A stretch of 64,000 nucleotides of DNA from Fibrivirga algicola (GCF_011742925.1 NZ_WAEL01000003.1:124001-188000), one strand, 5' to 3'. Numbered from the stretch's first letter, positions 1 to 7,401 are shown. Numbers and translations: made by a program. The notes: generated by a model from the letters alone, not told the origin.

Positions 1-1
1 A

Positions 2-568
2 TTGCCCGATATGCAGGCCCGACAGGCGGGACGGATCATCAACATTGCCTCATTTGGAGGTAAAGTAGCCATTCCGCACCTGCTGCCTTATTCGGCTAGC
101 AAATTTGCACTCGTCGGTTATTCGGAGGGGCTACGTGCCGAAGTGGCCCGTGACAATATTTTCGTCACCACCATTTGCCCCGGCCTGATTCGCACGGGCA
201 GCCCGCGGCAGGCGTTGGTTCGGGGACAGCATGAGAAAGAATATGCTTGGTTTAAGATCGGCGATTCGCTGCCCGGCTTATCGTTGAGCGCCGAAAAAGT
301 AGCGTCTGAGATTATCGAAGCAGCCCGGTATGGCGAAGCGGAGCGCATTGTATCGTTGCCCGCCAAATTTGCCGGGGCCGTGCATGGGCTTTTTCCCGGC
401 CTCACCACCGATGCCCTCGCCTTTATCAACGCATTACTTCCCGACCCATCGCCCGATGGCCAGAATAGCCTGCGCCGGGAGGGTAAAGATCTGGAAACAC
501 CGCTAACGCAAAGTGCGCTGACCACCCTTACCGAAGAAGCTGCCCAGCACAATAACGAATTGATCTAA
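2..568 (+). CDS. Short-chain dehydrogenase/reductase (SDR), 5' end cut off by the window
   Basis: This is the C-terminal 188 residues of a classical SDR; the Rossmann nucleotide-binding half lies upstream of the window, so the first codon shown is not a real start. The catalytic set is visible: NIAS (Ser about residue 17) followed by YSASK (Tyr30, Lys34), then a CPG-type loop (ICPGLIRTG). SDRs of this kind use NAD(P)H to reduce or oxidise small carbonyl or alcohol substrates; the substrate cannot be told from what is visible. The gene ends 6 bp before the convergent cytochrome c gene. The family call is certain, the substrate unknown. Confidence 0.9.
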   Translation: MPDMQARQAGRIINIASFGGKVAIPHLLPYSASKFALVGYSEGLRAEVARDNIFVTTICPGLIRTGSPRQALVRGQHEKEYAWFKIGDSLPGLSLSAEKVASEIIEAARYGEAERIVSLPAKFAGAVHGLFPGLTTDALAFINALLPDPSPDGQNSLRREGKDLETPLTQSALTTLTEEAAQHNNELI

Positions 569-574
569 CGAAGT

Positions 575-1075
575 TCATTGTACCATCAGGACGACCGGTA
601 CATTTTGCGAATCGACGTAGTCCAGCACCTGCTTGATCTGGAGATCAGTCAGGGAGGCGAACGAAGTCATCTGAATTTTGCCGTTGTCGTTGAAAATCTT
701 GACGGCATACACATCTCCGCTAGCAATTACGGCCGACGAATTACGAATCCATTTCTGCAACCAGGCTTCGCCCGGCGCCCGCAGACGGACGCCCGCGAGT
801 CCAGGTCCCAGCAGCTTGTCAGAGCCAACGCTATGGCAAGCTGCGCAATTCCCCTCGAAAACAGCCTTACCCGCCAGTGCATCGGCTGAAAGTACCTTGG
901 GCGCTGAGGTCGGCACTGGAGTACCACCGGCCGACGCTCCAACCTGCGCTACCAGTTGGTCACTCGCCGGCATGTGCCAGGCAAGTAAAATCATCATTAA
1001 AAACATAAGTGCCACAGTAACGGCCAGTCCATACAGGACCATGAGCAGCGTTCTAAGTTGGTTATAATCGAGCAT
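575..1075 (-). CDS. Membrane-anchored monoheme cytochrome c
   Basis: The 166-residue protein has one N-terminal membrane helix (about residues 9-32), a Pro/Ser/Thr-rich linker, and one class I cytochrome c domain with a CAACH haem site at 77-81. Met136 in the segment KIQMTSF is the probable sixth haem ligand. The domain should face the periplasm as an electron shuttle. It is divergent from the Crp/Fnr regulator gene, and the shared 179-bp intergenic region holds a weak Crp/Fnr-like palindrome (1135-1148), so it may belong to the same regulon as the sulfur genes. That link is inference; the cytochrome call itself is secure. Confidence 0.9.
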   Translation of the reverse strand: MLDYNQLRTLLMVLYGLAVTVALMFLMMILLAWHMPASDQLVAQVGASAGGTPVPTSAPKVLSADALAGKAVFEGNCAACHSVGSDKLLGPGLAGVRLRAPGEAWLQKWIRNSSAVIASGDVYAVKIFNDNGKIQMTSFASLTDLQIKQVLDYVDSQNVPVVLMVQ

Positions 1076-1134
1076 CGGATGAGAGGTTTATAGCCTACAA
1101 GTACGCAAATGTAGGCGGCAACTTATAGCACAAC

Positions 1135-1148
1135 CTGACAAAAATCAG
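1135..1148. promoter_or_regulatory. Weak Crp/Fnr-type palindrome between divergent genes
   Basis: CTGAC-AAAA-ATCAG is an inverted repeat with one mismatched position, and its CTGA-N6-TCAG spacing equals that of the better sites in this cluster. It lies 60 bp upstream of the cytochrome c start and 107 bp upstream of the regulator start. Because the half-sites lack the outer TG/CA bases, it is a weak candidate for autoregulation. Confidence 0.3.
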
Positions 1149-1254
1149 CAAGCTATCCTCCTTTTTGGCCTGCCCGTGTAGCGCCTTGCCAGCAACTCGA
1201 CTGACCGGTTTTGTGTTGTTGAGCAGACTCCGTAATACAGATCGCAAACAAGGC

Positions 1255-1893
1255 ATGAAACCAACCGTTGATTTTTTACAGGCAACCCTCAAAGGCCAGT
1301 TCGAGTATGCATTGCTTCAGGAATTGGCGGAGGTTGGCCAGCACAAAGTTGCCCCGGTTGGCACGTACCTGATTCGGCCAGGCGAGTTCATCCGGTCAGT
1401 CCCCATCATCATCAGCGGCTCAGTCAAGATCATGCGGCCCGACCGTGATGGGCGCGAAGCCTTACTCTATTACCTGGGTGATCTGGACGCCTGTGCCATA
1501 TCACTCACCTGTTGCATGGGTAGCAAGCCAAGCGAAGTTACAGCTGTTGTGGAAGAGGAAACCGAATTTATTGCCATACCTGTCGCTAACGTTGACAGTT
1601 GGATGTGTCAATATTCATCCTGGAAGCAGTTTGTTTTCCAGACGTACCAAAAACGGTTCGATAATTTGCTTGCGACCATTGATGAAGTGATTTTTCATAA
1701 GCTCGACGATCGCCTGACAACTTACCTACAGAAGAAAACACAAAGCTGTCAGTGTACGGTTTTGTCAATTACCCACGAAGAGATCGCGCAGGATTTGGCC
1801 ACGTCCCGTGAGGTTATTTCCCGCTTGCTGAAACAGTTTGAGAAGGCAGGGCAGGTCAAGCTGATGCGCAATAAAATCACTGTGCTCACATAG
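1255..1893 (+). CDS. Crp/Fnr family transcriptional regulator
   Basis: The 212-residue protein has an N-terminal cyclic-nucleotide-like beta-roll (about 20-110), a dimer helix (about 115-150) and a C-terminal winged helix-turn-helix (about 165-210) with a recognition segment ATSREVISRLL. The ATG at 1255 was preferred over an upstream TTG in frame because it gives the usual family length. It lacks the N-terminal cysteine cluster of FNR. Instead it carries cysteines at 80, 86, 87 and 118 in the sensory half, and C165/C167 beside the DNA-binding domain. It sits directly before the sulfur genes, which have TGTGA-N6-TCACA palindromes, so it is the likely regulator of the cluster. The effector is unknown; a thiol or persulfide signal is one possibility. 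Confidence 0.92.
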   Translation: MKPTVDFLQATLKGQFEYALLQELAEVGQHKVAPVGTYLIRPGEFIRSVPIIISGSVKIMRPDRDGREALLYYLGDLDACAISLTCCMGSKPSEVTAVVEEETEFIAIPVANVDSWMCQYSSWKQFVFQTYQKRFDNLLATIDEVIFHKLDDRLTTYLQKKTQSCQCTVLSITHEEIAQDLATSREVISRLLKQFEKAGQVKLMRNKITVLT

Positions 1894-1940
1894 CTTATTC
1901 CAAGATTGCCTATTGTAAGCTGTTGACAGACAGTGACGTG

Positions 1941-1956
1941 TGTGATTTTTATCACA
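1941..1956. promoter_or_regulatory. Perfect CRP-type operator TGTGA-N6-TCACA
   Basis: TGTGATTTTTATCACA is a perfect palindrome (6-bp arms, 4-bp centre) located 46 bp upstream of the first small gene of the sulfur cluster and 48 bp after the regulator stop codon. It matches the classical CRP core exactly. The likely ligand is the Crp/Fnr protein encoded just upstream; that pairing is inference. Confidence 0.75.
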
Positions 1957-2001
1957 GACTGAGGTAAAGAAACCTCGTTTCTTCGTAGAAAAAAGACCGT
2001 C

Positions 2002-2214
2002 ATGATAAAGAATATGGGTTCACTTGACCGAGCAATTCGCGTCGTCATCGCTATCGGCCTCCTGGTTTTGTTCGCTACTGGCACTACGTCGGGCGTATGG
2101 GGCATCGCAAGTCTGGTAGTGGCTGGGGTGTTTCTACTGACCAGTCTGGTTGGTACTTGTCCATTGTACCTTCCCTTCGGTATTCATACAAATTCGCAGC
2201 AGAAAGTATCGTAG
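2002..2214 (+). CDS. DUF2892 (YgaP-like) small membrane protein 1
   Basis: This 70-residue protein matches the DUF2892 pattern: a short N-terminal motif (MGSLDRAIRVVIA), two membrane helices (about 12-30 and 33-53), and a GTCPLYLPFGI ending with one cysteine. In YgaP-type proteins such a domain is the membrane anchor of a rhodanese; here it stands alone beside separate rhodanese genes. A second in-frame ATG lies at 2014. It is the first gene of the collinear sulfur group and has a perfect CRP-type palindrome upstream. A role in holding sulfur-transfer proteins at the inner membrane is inferred. Confidence 0.85.
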   Translation: MIKNMGSLDRAIRVVIAIGLLVLFATGTTSGVWGIASLVVAGVFLLTSLVGTCPLYLPFGIHTNSQQKVS

Positions 2215-2278
2215 CACTGATTGGTTAGCTCTAACCGGCTTATTCCATACAGCTATAATTAGTTGCCACAACTATGAC

Positions 2279-2518
2279 ATGAGCACAATTAACAAGAAAA
2301 ACGGGGGAGTTATGCGTATTATCCGGCTTGTAGCTGGCATTGGCATTATCTGGAGCGCATTTGCAGATCAGCAGCCATGGCTAGGCCTTGTTGGTGGATT
2401 TTTGCTGCTTCAAGTCGTTACCAATACAGGTTGCGGCGCAGTTGGTTGCGGTGTTTCCGTCTCGCGAAGATCCACACCCAATGAAGCCAGAAAGGTTGAG
2501 TATGACGAAGTACGCTGA
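2279..2518 (+). CDS. DUF2892-like small membrane protein 2
   Basis: The 79-residue product starts at the ATG at 2279; a second ATG at 2312 would give 68 residues beginning MRIIRLVAG, which fits the DUF2892 start motif equally well. It has two membrane helices and a cysteine-bearing TGCGAVGCG motif, then a short charged tail. It overlaps the next gene by 17 bp, so the two are probably translationally coupled. It is a divergent paralogue of the protein encoded at 2002. The family call rests on the hydrophobic pattern and length, so it is a little less sure than for its neighbour. Confidence 0.75.
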   Translation: MSTINKKNGGVMRIIRLVAGIGIIWSAFADQQPWLGLVGGFLLLQVVTNTGCGAVGCGVSVSRRSTPNEARKVEYDEVR

Positions 2519-2738
2519 CTGGCTCAAAGCGACCGGTGTAGTGGCTGGCGCACTTGGCGGTTACCTGTATTGGCACAAGATCGGTTGCCTTACGGGCCAC
2601 TGTCCCATTCAGTCACATTGGCAAACGATGTTGGCTTGGGGTAGTATAATGGGTTTCCTGCTTGTCGATTCAGGACTTGAACTGATACTAACCATCTATC
2701 GCCGTTATGGAAACGCAAAAAAGACAACCCTTCAGTGA
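2502..2738 (+). CDS. DUF6132 family small protein
   Basis: The start ATG at 2502 lies inside the last codons of the preceding gene. The 78-residue product has two hydrophobic helices and the GCLTGHCPI motif typical of the DUF6132 family, whose two cysteines sit near the membrane. The function of this family is not established. It often appears near thioredoxin and rhodanese genes, and here its end overlaps the thioredoxin gene by 32 bp, suggesting coupled expression. The paired cysteines could take part in sulfur transfer or disulfide exchange, but that is only inference. Confidence 0.8.
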   Translation: MTKYADWLKATGVVAGALGGYLYWHKIGCLTGHCPIQSHWQTMLAWGSIMGFLLVDSGLELILTIYRRYGNAKKTTLQ

Positions 2739-3030
2739 GCTTATTCAGGGCGAAACGCCGGTGCTCGTCGATTTCTTCGCCGAGTGGTGTGGCCCCTGTA
2801 AAACGATGGCTCCCATTCTTAAAGAATTTGCTTCACGCATGGGTGATCGGGTACGTGTGCTAAAAATCGACATCGATAAAAGCCCTGCTGCGGCCAGCAC
2901 GTACCGAATTCAGGGAGTACCCACGCTAATTCTCTTTAAAAGAGGCCAGATCGTTTGGCGGCAATCGGGAGTGGTATCGGCTAAGCAACTAGAGCAGGTG
3001 CTCATGCAGGCTGGTGCGTCTATGGCCTAA
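2707..3030 (+). CDS. Thioredoxin
   Basis: This 107-residue cytoplasmic thioredoxin has the canonical WCGPC active site (Trp27, Cys28, Cys31), the cis-proline segment GVPTLILF, and no signal peptide. Thioredoxins reduce protein disulfides and also strip sulfane sulfur from persulfidated rhodaneses. Its overlap with the DUF6132 gene and its place between it and the diheme cytochrome gene tie it to the sulfur cluster, so it is probably a dedicated thioredoxin and not the main housekeeping copy. The family assignment is certain and the dedicated role is inference. Confidence 0.95.
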   Translation: METQKRQPFSELIQGETPVLVDFFAEWCGPCKTMAPILKEFASRMGDRVRVLKIDIDKSPAAASTYRIQGVPTLILFKRGQIVWRQSGVVSAKQLEQVLMQAGASMA

Positions 3031-3079
3031 GTTTTGAACACAGATAGCCCAAATGCCTGGATCAGTTAGTGGTTTGTGC

Positions 3080-3134
3080 TGGGAAATGGTTAATTATGAC
3101 TGTTAAAGCAACCATTCTAATTAACCATTTCCCA
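3080..3134. repeat. 17-bp perfect inverted repeat in the leader of the diheme cytochrome gene
   Basis: The arm at 3080-3096 (TGGGAAATGGTTAATTA) is repeated exactly in inverse orientation at 3118-3134, with a 21-bp spacer. It ends 3 bp before the ATG at 3138. There is no T-run after it. It could end transcription after thioredoxin or fold in the leader of the next mRNA and limit its translation. An in-frame ATG at 3096 lies at the end of the left arm, so the true start codon is uncertain. Confidence 0.7.
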
Positions 3135-3137
3135 ATT

Positions 3138-4118
3138 ATGCTAACAGACGGTCACATTGACAGAAGTATTGGGGCGCTGCGCCGCATTTCAATGCTGCTT
3201 GCTGGCCTGTTCTGTACGGCTACCCTGGCTGGGTTATCAACTACCGGAGATAAGCCGCGCGGTAAAATGCTTGCCGCAGCCCGGCATTCAAGTTATAACG
3301 ACCCGGCCCTCGTTCAATATGGTAAAGAGCTAGTCACCCATACGGCAACGTACCTGGGGCCGCGGGGAAAAGTAGCCCGCCTGTCGAACGGCATGAATTG
3401 CCAAAACTGCCATCTGGATGCTGGCACCAAATTCTGGGGAAATAACTACCGGGCTGTGGCGGCTACCTATCCTAAATTCCGCGAACGATCAGGCAGCGTT
3501 GAAAACGTAGTGAAGCGGGTAAATGATTGCATTGAGCGTAGCCTAAACGGAAAAGCCCTCGATAGCAACAGTCGGGAGATGAAAGCTTTCGTTGCTTACA
3601 TTATCTCCGTGGGCCAGGATGTACCCAAAGGCGACCTGCCCAAAGGAACGGGTATCTGGCCCCTTCCCTACCTAGACCGGGCGGCCAGCCCTGCGCTGGG
3701 TAAGCGGCTTTACAAACAAAAATGCGTGACCTGCCACGGTGCTACCGGGCAGGGAGTCGTGGCTCCTGATGGTACTGAATATACGTACCCACCATTATGG
3801 GGATCCAAGAGTTACAATCAGGGGGCAGGCCTGTTCCGGATCTCGCGGCTGGCGGGGTACATTAAAACCAACATGCCGTTGGGTGCCAGTTGGGAAACGC
3901 CTCTACTAAGCAACGACGAGGCTTGGGATATTGCTGCCTACATTGAATCGATGCCCCGCCCGACTAAAGATTTACGGCACGACTGGCCAAACCTGGCTGG
4001 CAAACCCATCGATCATCCATTTGGCCCCTACACAGATCCATTTCCGGAGGAACAGCATAAGTACGGGCCGTTTGCCCCCATAAAAAAGTGGCAGGATCAG
4101 CACAAGGCCAGTCGATAG
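3138..4118 (+). CDS. Diheme c-type cytochrome, TsdA-like thiosulfate dehydrogenase
   Basis: The 326-residue protein has a signal peptide (arginines at 15-16, hydrophobic core about 17-32) and two haem sites, CQNCH at 88-92 and CVTCH at 196-200. The order of conserved features is that of TsdA: HLDAGT after haem 1, then RVNDCIERSLNG with Cys131, which in TsdA is the unusual cysteine ligand of the active-site haem, and a Met246 candidate ligand for haem 2. TsdA oxidises two thiosulfates to tetrathionate in the periplasm, or runs in reverse. Starts at 3096 or 3069 are possible; 3138 gives the cleanest signal peptide. The sulfur transporters and persulfide enzyme downstream support the assignment. 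Confidence 0.82.
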   Translation: MLTDGHIDRSIGALRRISMLLAGLFCTATLAGLSTTGDKPRGKMLAAARHSSYNDPALVQYGKELVTHTATYLGPRGKVARLSNGMNCQNCHLDAGTKFWGNNYRAVAATYPKFRERSGSVENVVKRVNDCIERSLNGKALDSNSREMKAFVAYIISVGQDVPKGDLPKGTGIWPLPYLDRAASPALGKRLYKQKCVTCHGATGQGVVAPDGTEYTYPPLWGSKSYNQGAGLFRISRLAGYIKTNMPLGASWETPLLSNDEAWDIAAYIESMPRPTKDLRHDWPNLAGKPIDHPFGPYTDPFPEEQHKYGPFAPIKKWQDQHKASR

Positions 4119-4126
4119 TCATTGGT

Positions 4127-4268
4127 TATGTACCAATTGTCACACAGGGGCGGTTTACGGCAGCCTAATTTTGTGACAGCTGGTTAATTATGCCGCTTGC
4201 TGGTCGTTTAGAGCGCCGCTTAGCGGCCACCAGGTATACCCTCATTTTCCAGCGCGTATGTACCAATT
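4127..4268. repeat. 12-bp direct repeat flanking the intergenic region before the transporter genes
   Basis: TATGTACCAATT occurs at 4127-4138 and again at 4257-4268. The first copy overlaps a half-palindrome (TGTAC-N6-TCACA, 4129-4144) that resembles the right half of the cluster's CRP-type operators. The 268 bp between the cytochrome and transporter genes hold no convincing gene; an ATG at 4190 opens only 27 codons. Confidence 0.4.
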
Positions 4269-4386
4269 CCTGAACGGATTCGGTACACAACTGTTATGTA
4301 TTATTAGGCACGTTGCCCGCGCCACCTGTTGCAGGCAATTACTGCGCTTCAAGACTGGGTTTGTACCTATTGCTTTATCTGACCAA

Positions 4387-4959
4387 ATGGATTTTATTGA
4401 CCTTATCCGTAAGCCTTGGCCCTGGTATGTGGCTGGGCCGCTGATTGGACTAACTGTACCAACTTTATTGCTGATCGGCAACAAATCATTCGGCATTTCT
4501 TCATCATTACGACACATCTGTGCGGCCTGCCTGCCGGCCCATATTCCGTTTTTCCACTACAACTGGCGGAAAGAAATCTGGAATTTACTTTTTGTACTGG
4601 GTACGTTGATTGGCGGCTTTGTGGCAACCTATTTTCTGGCAAATCCCTATGCCTTCCAGCTATCAGCCGCAACAATGGCCGACCTACAGGCGCTGGGCAT
4701 CCGGGACTTCTCGGGATTGATGCCAGCAGACCTGTTCGCCACCGAAAACCTGTTCACCATTAAGGGACTGATCTTCTTCGTCTTTGGTGGCTTTCTGGTT
4801 GGCTTCGGCACACGCTGGGCTGGTGGTTGCACCTCGGGACATGCCATAATGGGTATCTCGAACCTACAGTGGCCGTCGGTAGTGGCAACCTGCTGCTTCA
4901 TGATCGGTGGGTTTGCCATGACTTACCTGCTTTTACCGGTTATTCTGAAGTACGTTTAA
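4387..4959 (+). CDS. YeeE/YedE family sulfur transporter, half-length subunit 1
   Basis: The 190-residue integral membrane protein has about five hydrophobic segments and the family signature [16 protein letters not shown] with Cys148, plus Cys45 and Cys48 in a loop. YeeE/YedE proteins import thiosulfate or related sulfur compounds, and the conserved cysteine is central to transfer. A longer reading frame opens at 4258, but its extra N-terminus is not hydrophobic and does not look like this family, so the ATG at 4387 was chosen. The next gene, 12 bp downstream, encodes the second half, as in the PmpA/PmpB pairs of bigR-type sulfide operons. The two probably form one transporter. Confidence 0.88.
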   Translation: MDFIDLIRKPWPWYVAGPLIGLTVPTLLLIGNKSFGISSSLRHICAACLPAHIPFFHYNWRKEIWNLLFVLGTLIGGFVATYFLANPYAFQLSAATMADLQALGIRDFSGLMPADLFATENLFTIKGLIFFVFGGFLVGFGTRWAGGCTSGHAIMGISNLQWPSVVATCCFMIGGFAMTYLLLPVILKYV

Positions 4960-4971
4960 TTACCGCTCGTT

Positions 4972-5457
4972 ATGCAACAGATTAATGAATTCCCCGATGT
5001 GCTGGCGTGCGATGCACCCAACGACATAAAAAAGCCCGAAACAGGTTTTGCCAATACGAAATACCTGGTTGTCGGCATCCTGTTTGGCATTGTCTTCGTA
5101 AAGGCCGAAATCATTTCGTGGTTTCGAATTCAGGAGATGTTCCGTCTGCAAAGTTTTCATATGTACGGGGTAATCGGCTCAGCTATTGTAGTTGGCATGA
5201 CCTCAATCTGGCTGATCAAACGGTTCAATATTAAAACGCTGGCGGGCGAGACGGTAGAGTTTCACCCTAAAAAATTCCATAAAGGGCAGATCTACGGCGG
5301 GCTGCTTTTCGGACTGGGTTGGGCTATTACCGGTGCTTGCCCGGGTCCGCTATTCGCACAGATCGGTAGTGGGCACGTTGCCGTACTTGCGACCCTGCTA
5401 AGTGCCATTGCCGGTACCTGGGTATATGGGTTAGTTCGCGGTAGGTTACCACACTAA
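4972..5457 (+). CDS. YeeE/YedE family sulfur transporter, half-length subunit 2
   Basis: This 161-residue membrane protein carries the second YeeE/YedE signature, GACPGPLFAQIGSG, with Cys123, and about four membrane helices after a 30-residue cytoplasmic start. It follows subunit 1 by 12 bp and resembles the second half of full-length YeeE, so the pair should assemble into one channel for thiosulfate or another sulfane sulfur species. The downstream persulfide dioxygenase would receive the imported sulfur. Transport direction cannot be read from the sequence; export of excess sulfur has also been proposed for such pairs. Confidence 0.88.
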   Translation: MQQINEFPDVLACDAPNDIKKPETGFANTKYLVVGILFGIVFVKAEIISWFRIQEMFRLQSFHMYGVIGSAIVVGMTSIWLIKRFNIKTLAGETVEFHPKKFHKGQIYGGLLFGLGWAITGACPGPLFAQIGSGHVAVLATLLSAIAGTWVYGLVRGRLPH

Positions 5458-5482
5458 AACCTGATGATAATCAACTGCAGTT

Positions 5483-5498
5483 TGTAACATATATCACG
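5483..5498. promoter_or_regulatory. Candidate CRP-type operator before the persulfide dioxygenase gene
   Basis: TGTAACATATATCACG matches TGTGA-N6-TCACA at four of five bases in each half, with the same spacing as the perfect site at 1941. It is 57 bp upstream of the dioxygenase ATG, in the 98-bp gap after the transporter genes. It suggests a second promoter inside the cluster. Confidence 0.5.
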
Positions 5499-5555
5499 GA
5501 ACCAGCATAGCCAGACTACCACTTTTGACCTATCAATTTAACACCCGATTAGGTC

Positions 5556-6968
5556 ATGAACATAGAACAAATTTATACCGGTTGTCTGGCTGAGGCCGCT
5601 TATTACATCGAATCAGAGGGCGAAGCAGCGATCATCGATCCACTCCGCGAAACAAAACCCTACCTGGAACGGGCCGCCAAAGACGGAGCCACGATCAAGT
5701 ACGTTTTCGAGACGCATTTTCACGCCGACTTTGTATCGGGCCATCTGGATCTGGCGGCAAAAACAGGGGCAATCATTGTTTTCGGCCCTACGGCTCAGCC
5801 CGGCTATACGGCACATATTGCCGCAGACGGTGAAAGCTTCGCCATTGGTAAGCTAACGATCAAGGCCTTGCATACCCCTGGCCACACGATGGAGTCGACC
5901 ACGTACCTGCTACTCGACGAGGCCGGTAAAGAAACAGCCATCTTTACCGGCGATACCCTCTTTGTCGGCGATGTGGGTCGCCCTGATCTAGCTGTAAAGA
6001 CCGACCTCACGCGCGAAGACCTGGCGGGTTATCTCTACGATAGTCTGCATACTAAACTAATGGGGCTACCCGACGAGGTCATTATTTATCCCGGCCACGG
6101 TGCCGGATCGGCCTGCGGTAAAAACATGAGTAACGAAACGACGGATACCCTGGGTCATCAGAAACGGGTCAACTACGCACTACGCGCCCAAACCAAACAA
6201 GAGTTCATTCGGAAAGTAACCGTTGGTCTGGTGCCACCACCCCAATATTTCCCTAAAAATGCGGTAATAAATAAAATGGGGTACGGCAGTGTCGATGCGG
6301 CCATTCGTCAGGGAACACAGGCGCTATCGCCCGCTGCTTTTGAAGCGGCCGCCAACGAGGAAAATGCCCTGATTCTTGACGTTCGGCCTGGACAGACATT
6401 CGGGCATGGCTATATTCCAAACTCGATTAACATCGGGCTGGATGGTCAGTTTGCCGCTTGGGTCGGTACGCTTATATCTGATCTGAACCAACCCATTCTG
6501 CTCGTTACCCCCGAAGGCAACGAAGAAGAGGCTGTTTTACGACTGGCGCGTGTAGGGTACGATAACTGTATAGGCTATCTGAAAGGCGGCTTCGAGGCCT
6601 GGAAAGCCGACGGTCGGGAGATCGACCGTCTTCAGTCGATTTCTGCCGATGAGTTTGCCAGGTTAGCGACAGAAAACCCGGAGTCTCTTCTTCTCGATGT
6701 CCGCCGCAAAAGCGAGTTCGACTCAGAACACGTACTTAATGCGGTAAGCTTCCCGTTGGATTTCATTAACGAAAATATGGTACGCATCGACCGCACCAAG
6801 TCGTATTACGTGTATTGCGGCAGTGGATACCGCTCAATTATAGCCATCTCCATACTGCGGGCACGCGGTTTTACCAATCTGATTGACGTAGCAGGTGGCT
6901 TTGAAGCGATTAAGCAAACCGATAAGCTACAACTAACCGATTATGTGTGTCCAACAACGATGTTGTGA
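5556..6968 (+). CDS. CstB-like persulfide dioxygenase-rhodanese fusion
   Basis: The 470-residue protein has three parts. Residues 1-225 are an ETHE1-type metallo-beta-lactamase domain with ETHFHAD (His54, His56, Asp58), TPGHT (His110), GDTLF (Asp133) and YPGHG (His171) as metal ligands. Residues 255-355 are a rhodanese-like domain without a catalytic cysteine. Residues 360-465 are a rhodanese with active loop CGSGYRS (Cys421). This matches CstB of Staphylococcus aureus, which oxidises low-molecular-weight persulfide to sulfite and thiosulfate using Fe(II) and O2. It is cytoplasmic, with no signal peptide. A CRP-type site lies upstream and a 20-bp hairpin downstream. Confidence 0.93.
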   Translation: MNIEQIYTGCLAEAAYYIESEGEAAIIDPLRETKPYLERAAKDGATIKYVFETHFHADFVSGHLDLAAKTGAIIVFGPTAQPGYTAHIAADGESFAIGKLTIKALHTPGHTMESTTYLLLDEAGKETAIFTGDTLFVGDVGRPDLAVKTDLTREDLAGYLYDSLHTKLMGLPDEVIIYPGHGAGSACGKNMSNETTDTLGHQKRVNYALRAQTKQEFIRKVTVGLVPPPQYFPKNAVINKMGYGSVDAAIRQGTQALSPAAFEAAANEENALILDVRPGQTFGHGYIPNSINIGLDGQFAAWVGTLISDLNQPILLVTPEGNEEEAVLRLARVGYDNCIGYLKGGFEAWKADGREIDRLQSISADEFARLATENPESLLLDVRRKSEFDSEHVLNAVSFPLDFINENMVRIDRTKSYYVYCGSGYRSIIAISILRARGFTNLIDVAGGFEAIKQTDKLQLTDYVCPTTML

Positions 6969-6975
6969 TGATGTC

Positions 6976-7035
6976 ACAGATGGTCATTGGGTAGTCATAT
7001 GGTGTACGACGCATAACTACCCAATGACCATCTGT
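6976..7035. terminator. 20-bp perfect hairpin between convergent sulfur genes
   Basis: The arm 6976-6995 (ACAGATGGTCATTGGGTAGT) pairs perfectly with 7016-7035 around a 20-nt loop. It begins 8 bp after the dioxygenase stop and ends 6 bp before the rhodanese stop, so it can serve both strands. There is no T-run. The TGGTCATTGG wording resembles short intergenic repeats seen in other Cytophagales, so it may be one of a dispersed family. Confidence 0.75.
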
Positions 7036-7040
7036 ACCAA

Positions 7041-7346
7041 TTAGCGTAGGGTACGCCAGCTACCGGCATCATACAACCCGGTGATTCCCTGACCCGTTAG
7101 TAACGCCTTAGCCCTTGCGCTTCGCACGCCTGACGCACAACACAATACAAGCGGCTTTTTATAACTTTTGATCTGCGACATCTTCGCCTCCAACTGGTCG
7201 AGCGGAATATTTATGGCCCCAAAGGCGTGGCCGCTGGCAAACTCACCCGGTGAGCGCACGTCAATAATCACACCTCCCTGCGCGATCACATCTGTGATCT
7301 GGCTGTTCTTTCCACTGCCAAAGACAGCTTTGATTAAATTCATCAT
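7041..7346 (-). CDS. Single-domain rhodanese sulfurtransferase
   Basis: The 101-residue cytoplasmic protein is one complete rhodanese domain: IIDVRSPGEFASGH, then an active-site loop CCASGVRS (Cys69/Cys70, the second being the usual catalytic position) and a DAGSW segment near the C-terminus. Such proteins carry sulfane sulfur as a cysteine persulfide to acceptors such as thioredoxin. A second in-frame ATG is the next codon. It converges with the CstB-like gene, and its own upstream region has a strong CRP-type palindrome (7402-7417), so it is transcribed separately but probably co-regulated. Confidence 0.93.
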   Translation of the reverse strand: MMNLIKAVFGSGKNSQITDVIAQGGVIIDVRSPGEFASGHAFGAINIPLDQLEAKMSQIKSYKKPLVLCCASGVRSARAKALLTGQGITGLYDAGSWRTLR

Positions 7347-7401
7347 CTGGATTGCTCGTTAAATTGATGATGTAAATCTCACTGGCTGCCAGTTTAGTAT
7401 C

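Noticed and set aside
1255-1893. Regulator as an oxygen-sensing FNR with an iron-sulfur cluster
   Set aside because: The N-terminal cysteines needed for the cluster are absent; the cysteines present lie elsewhere in the sensory domain.
4258-4386. Longer N-terminus for the first YeeE/YedE protein
   Set aside because: The extra 43 residues are basic and cysteine-rich with no match to the family, whose normal start fits the ATG at 4387.
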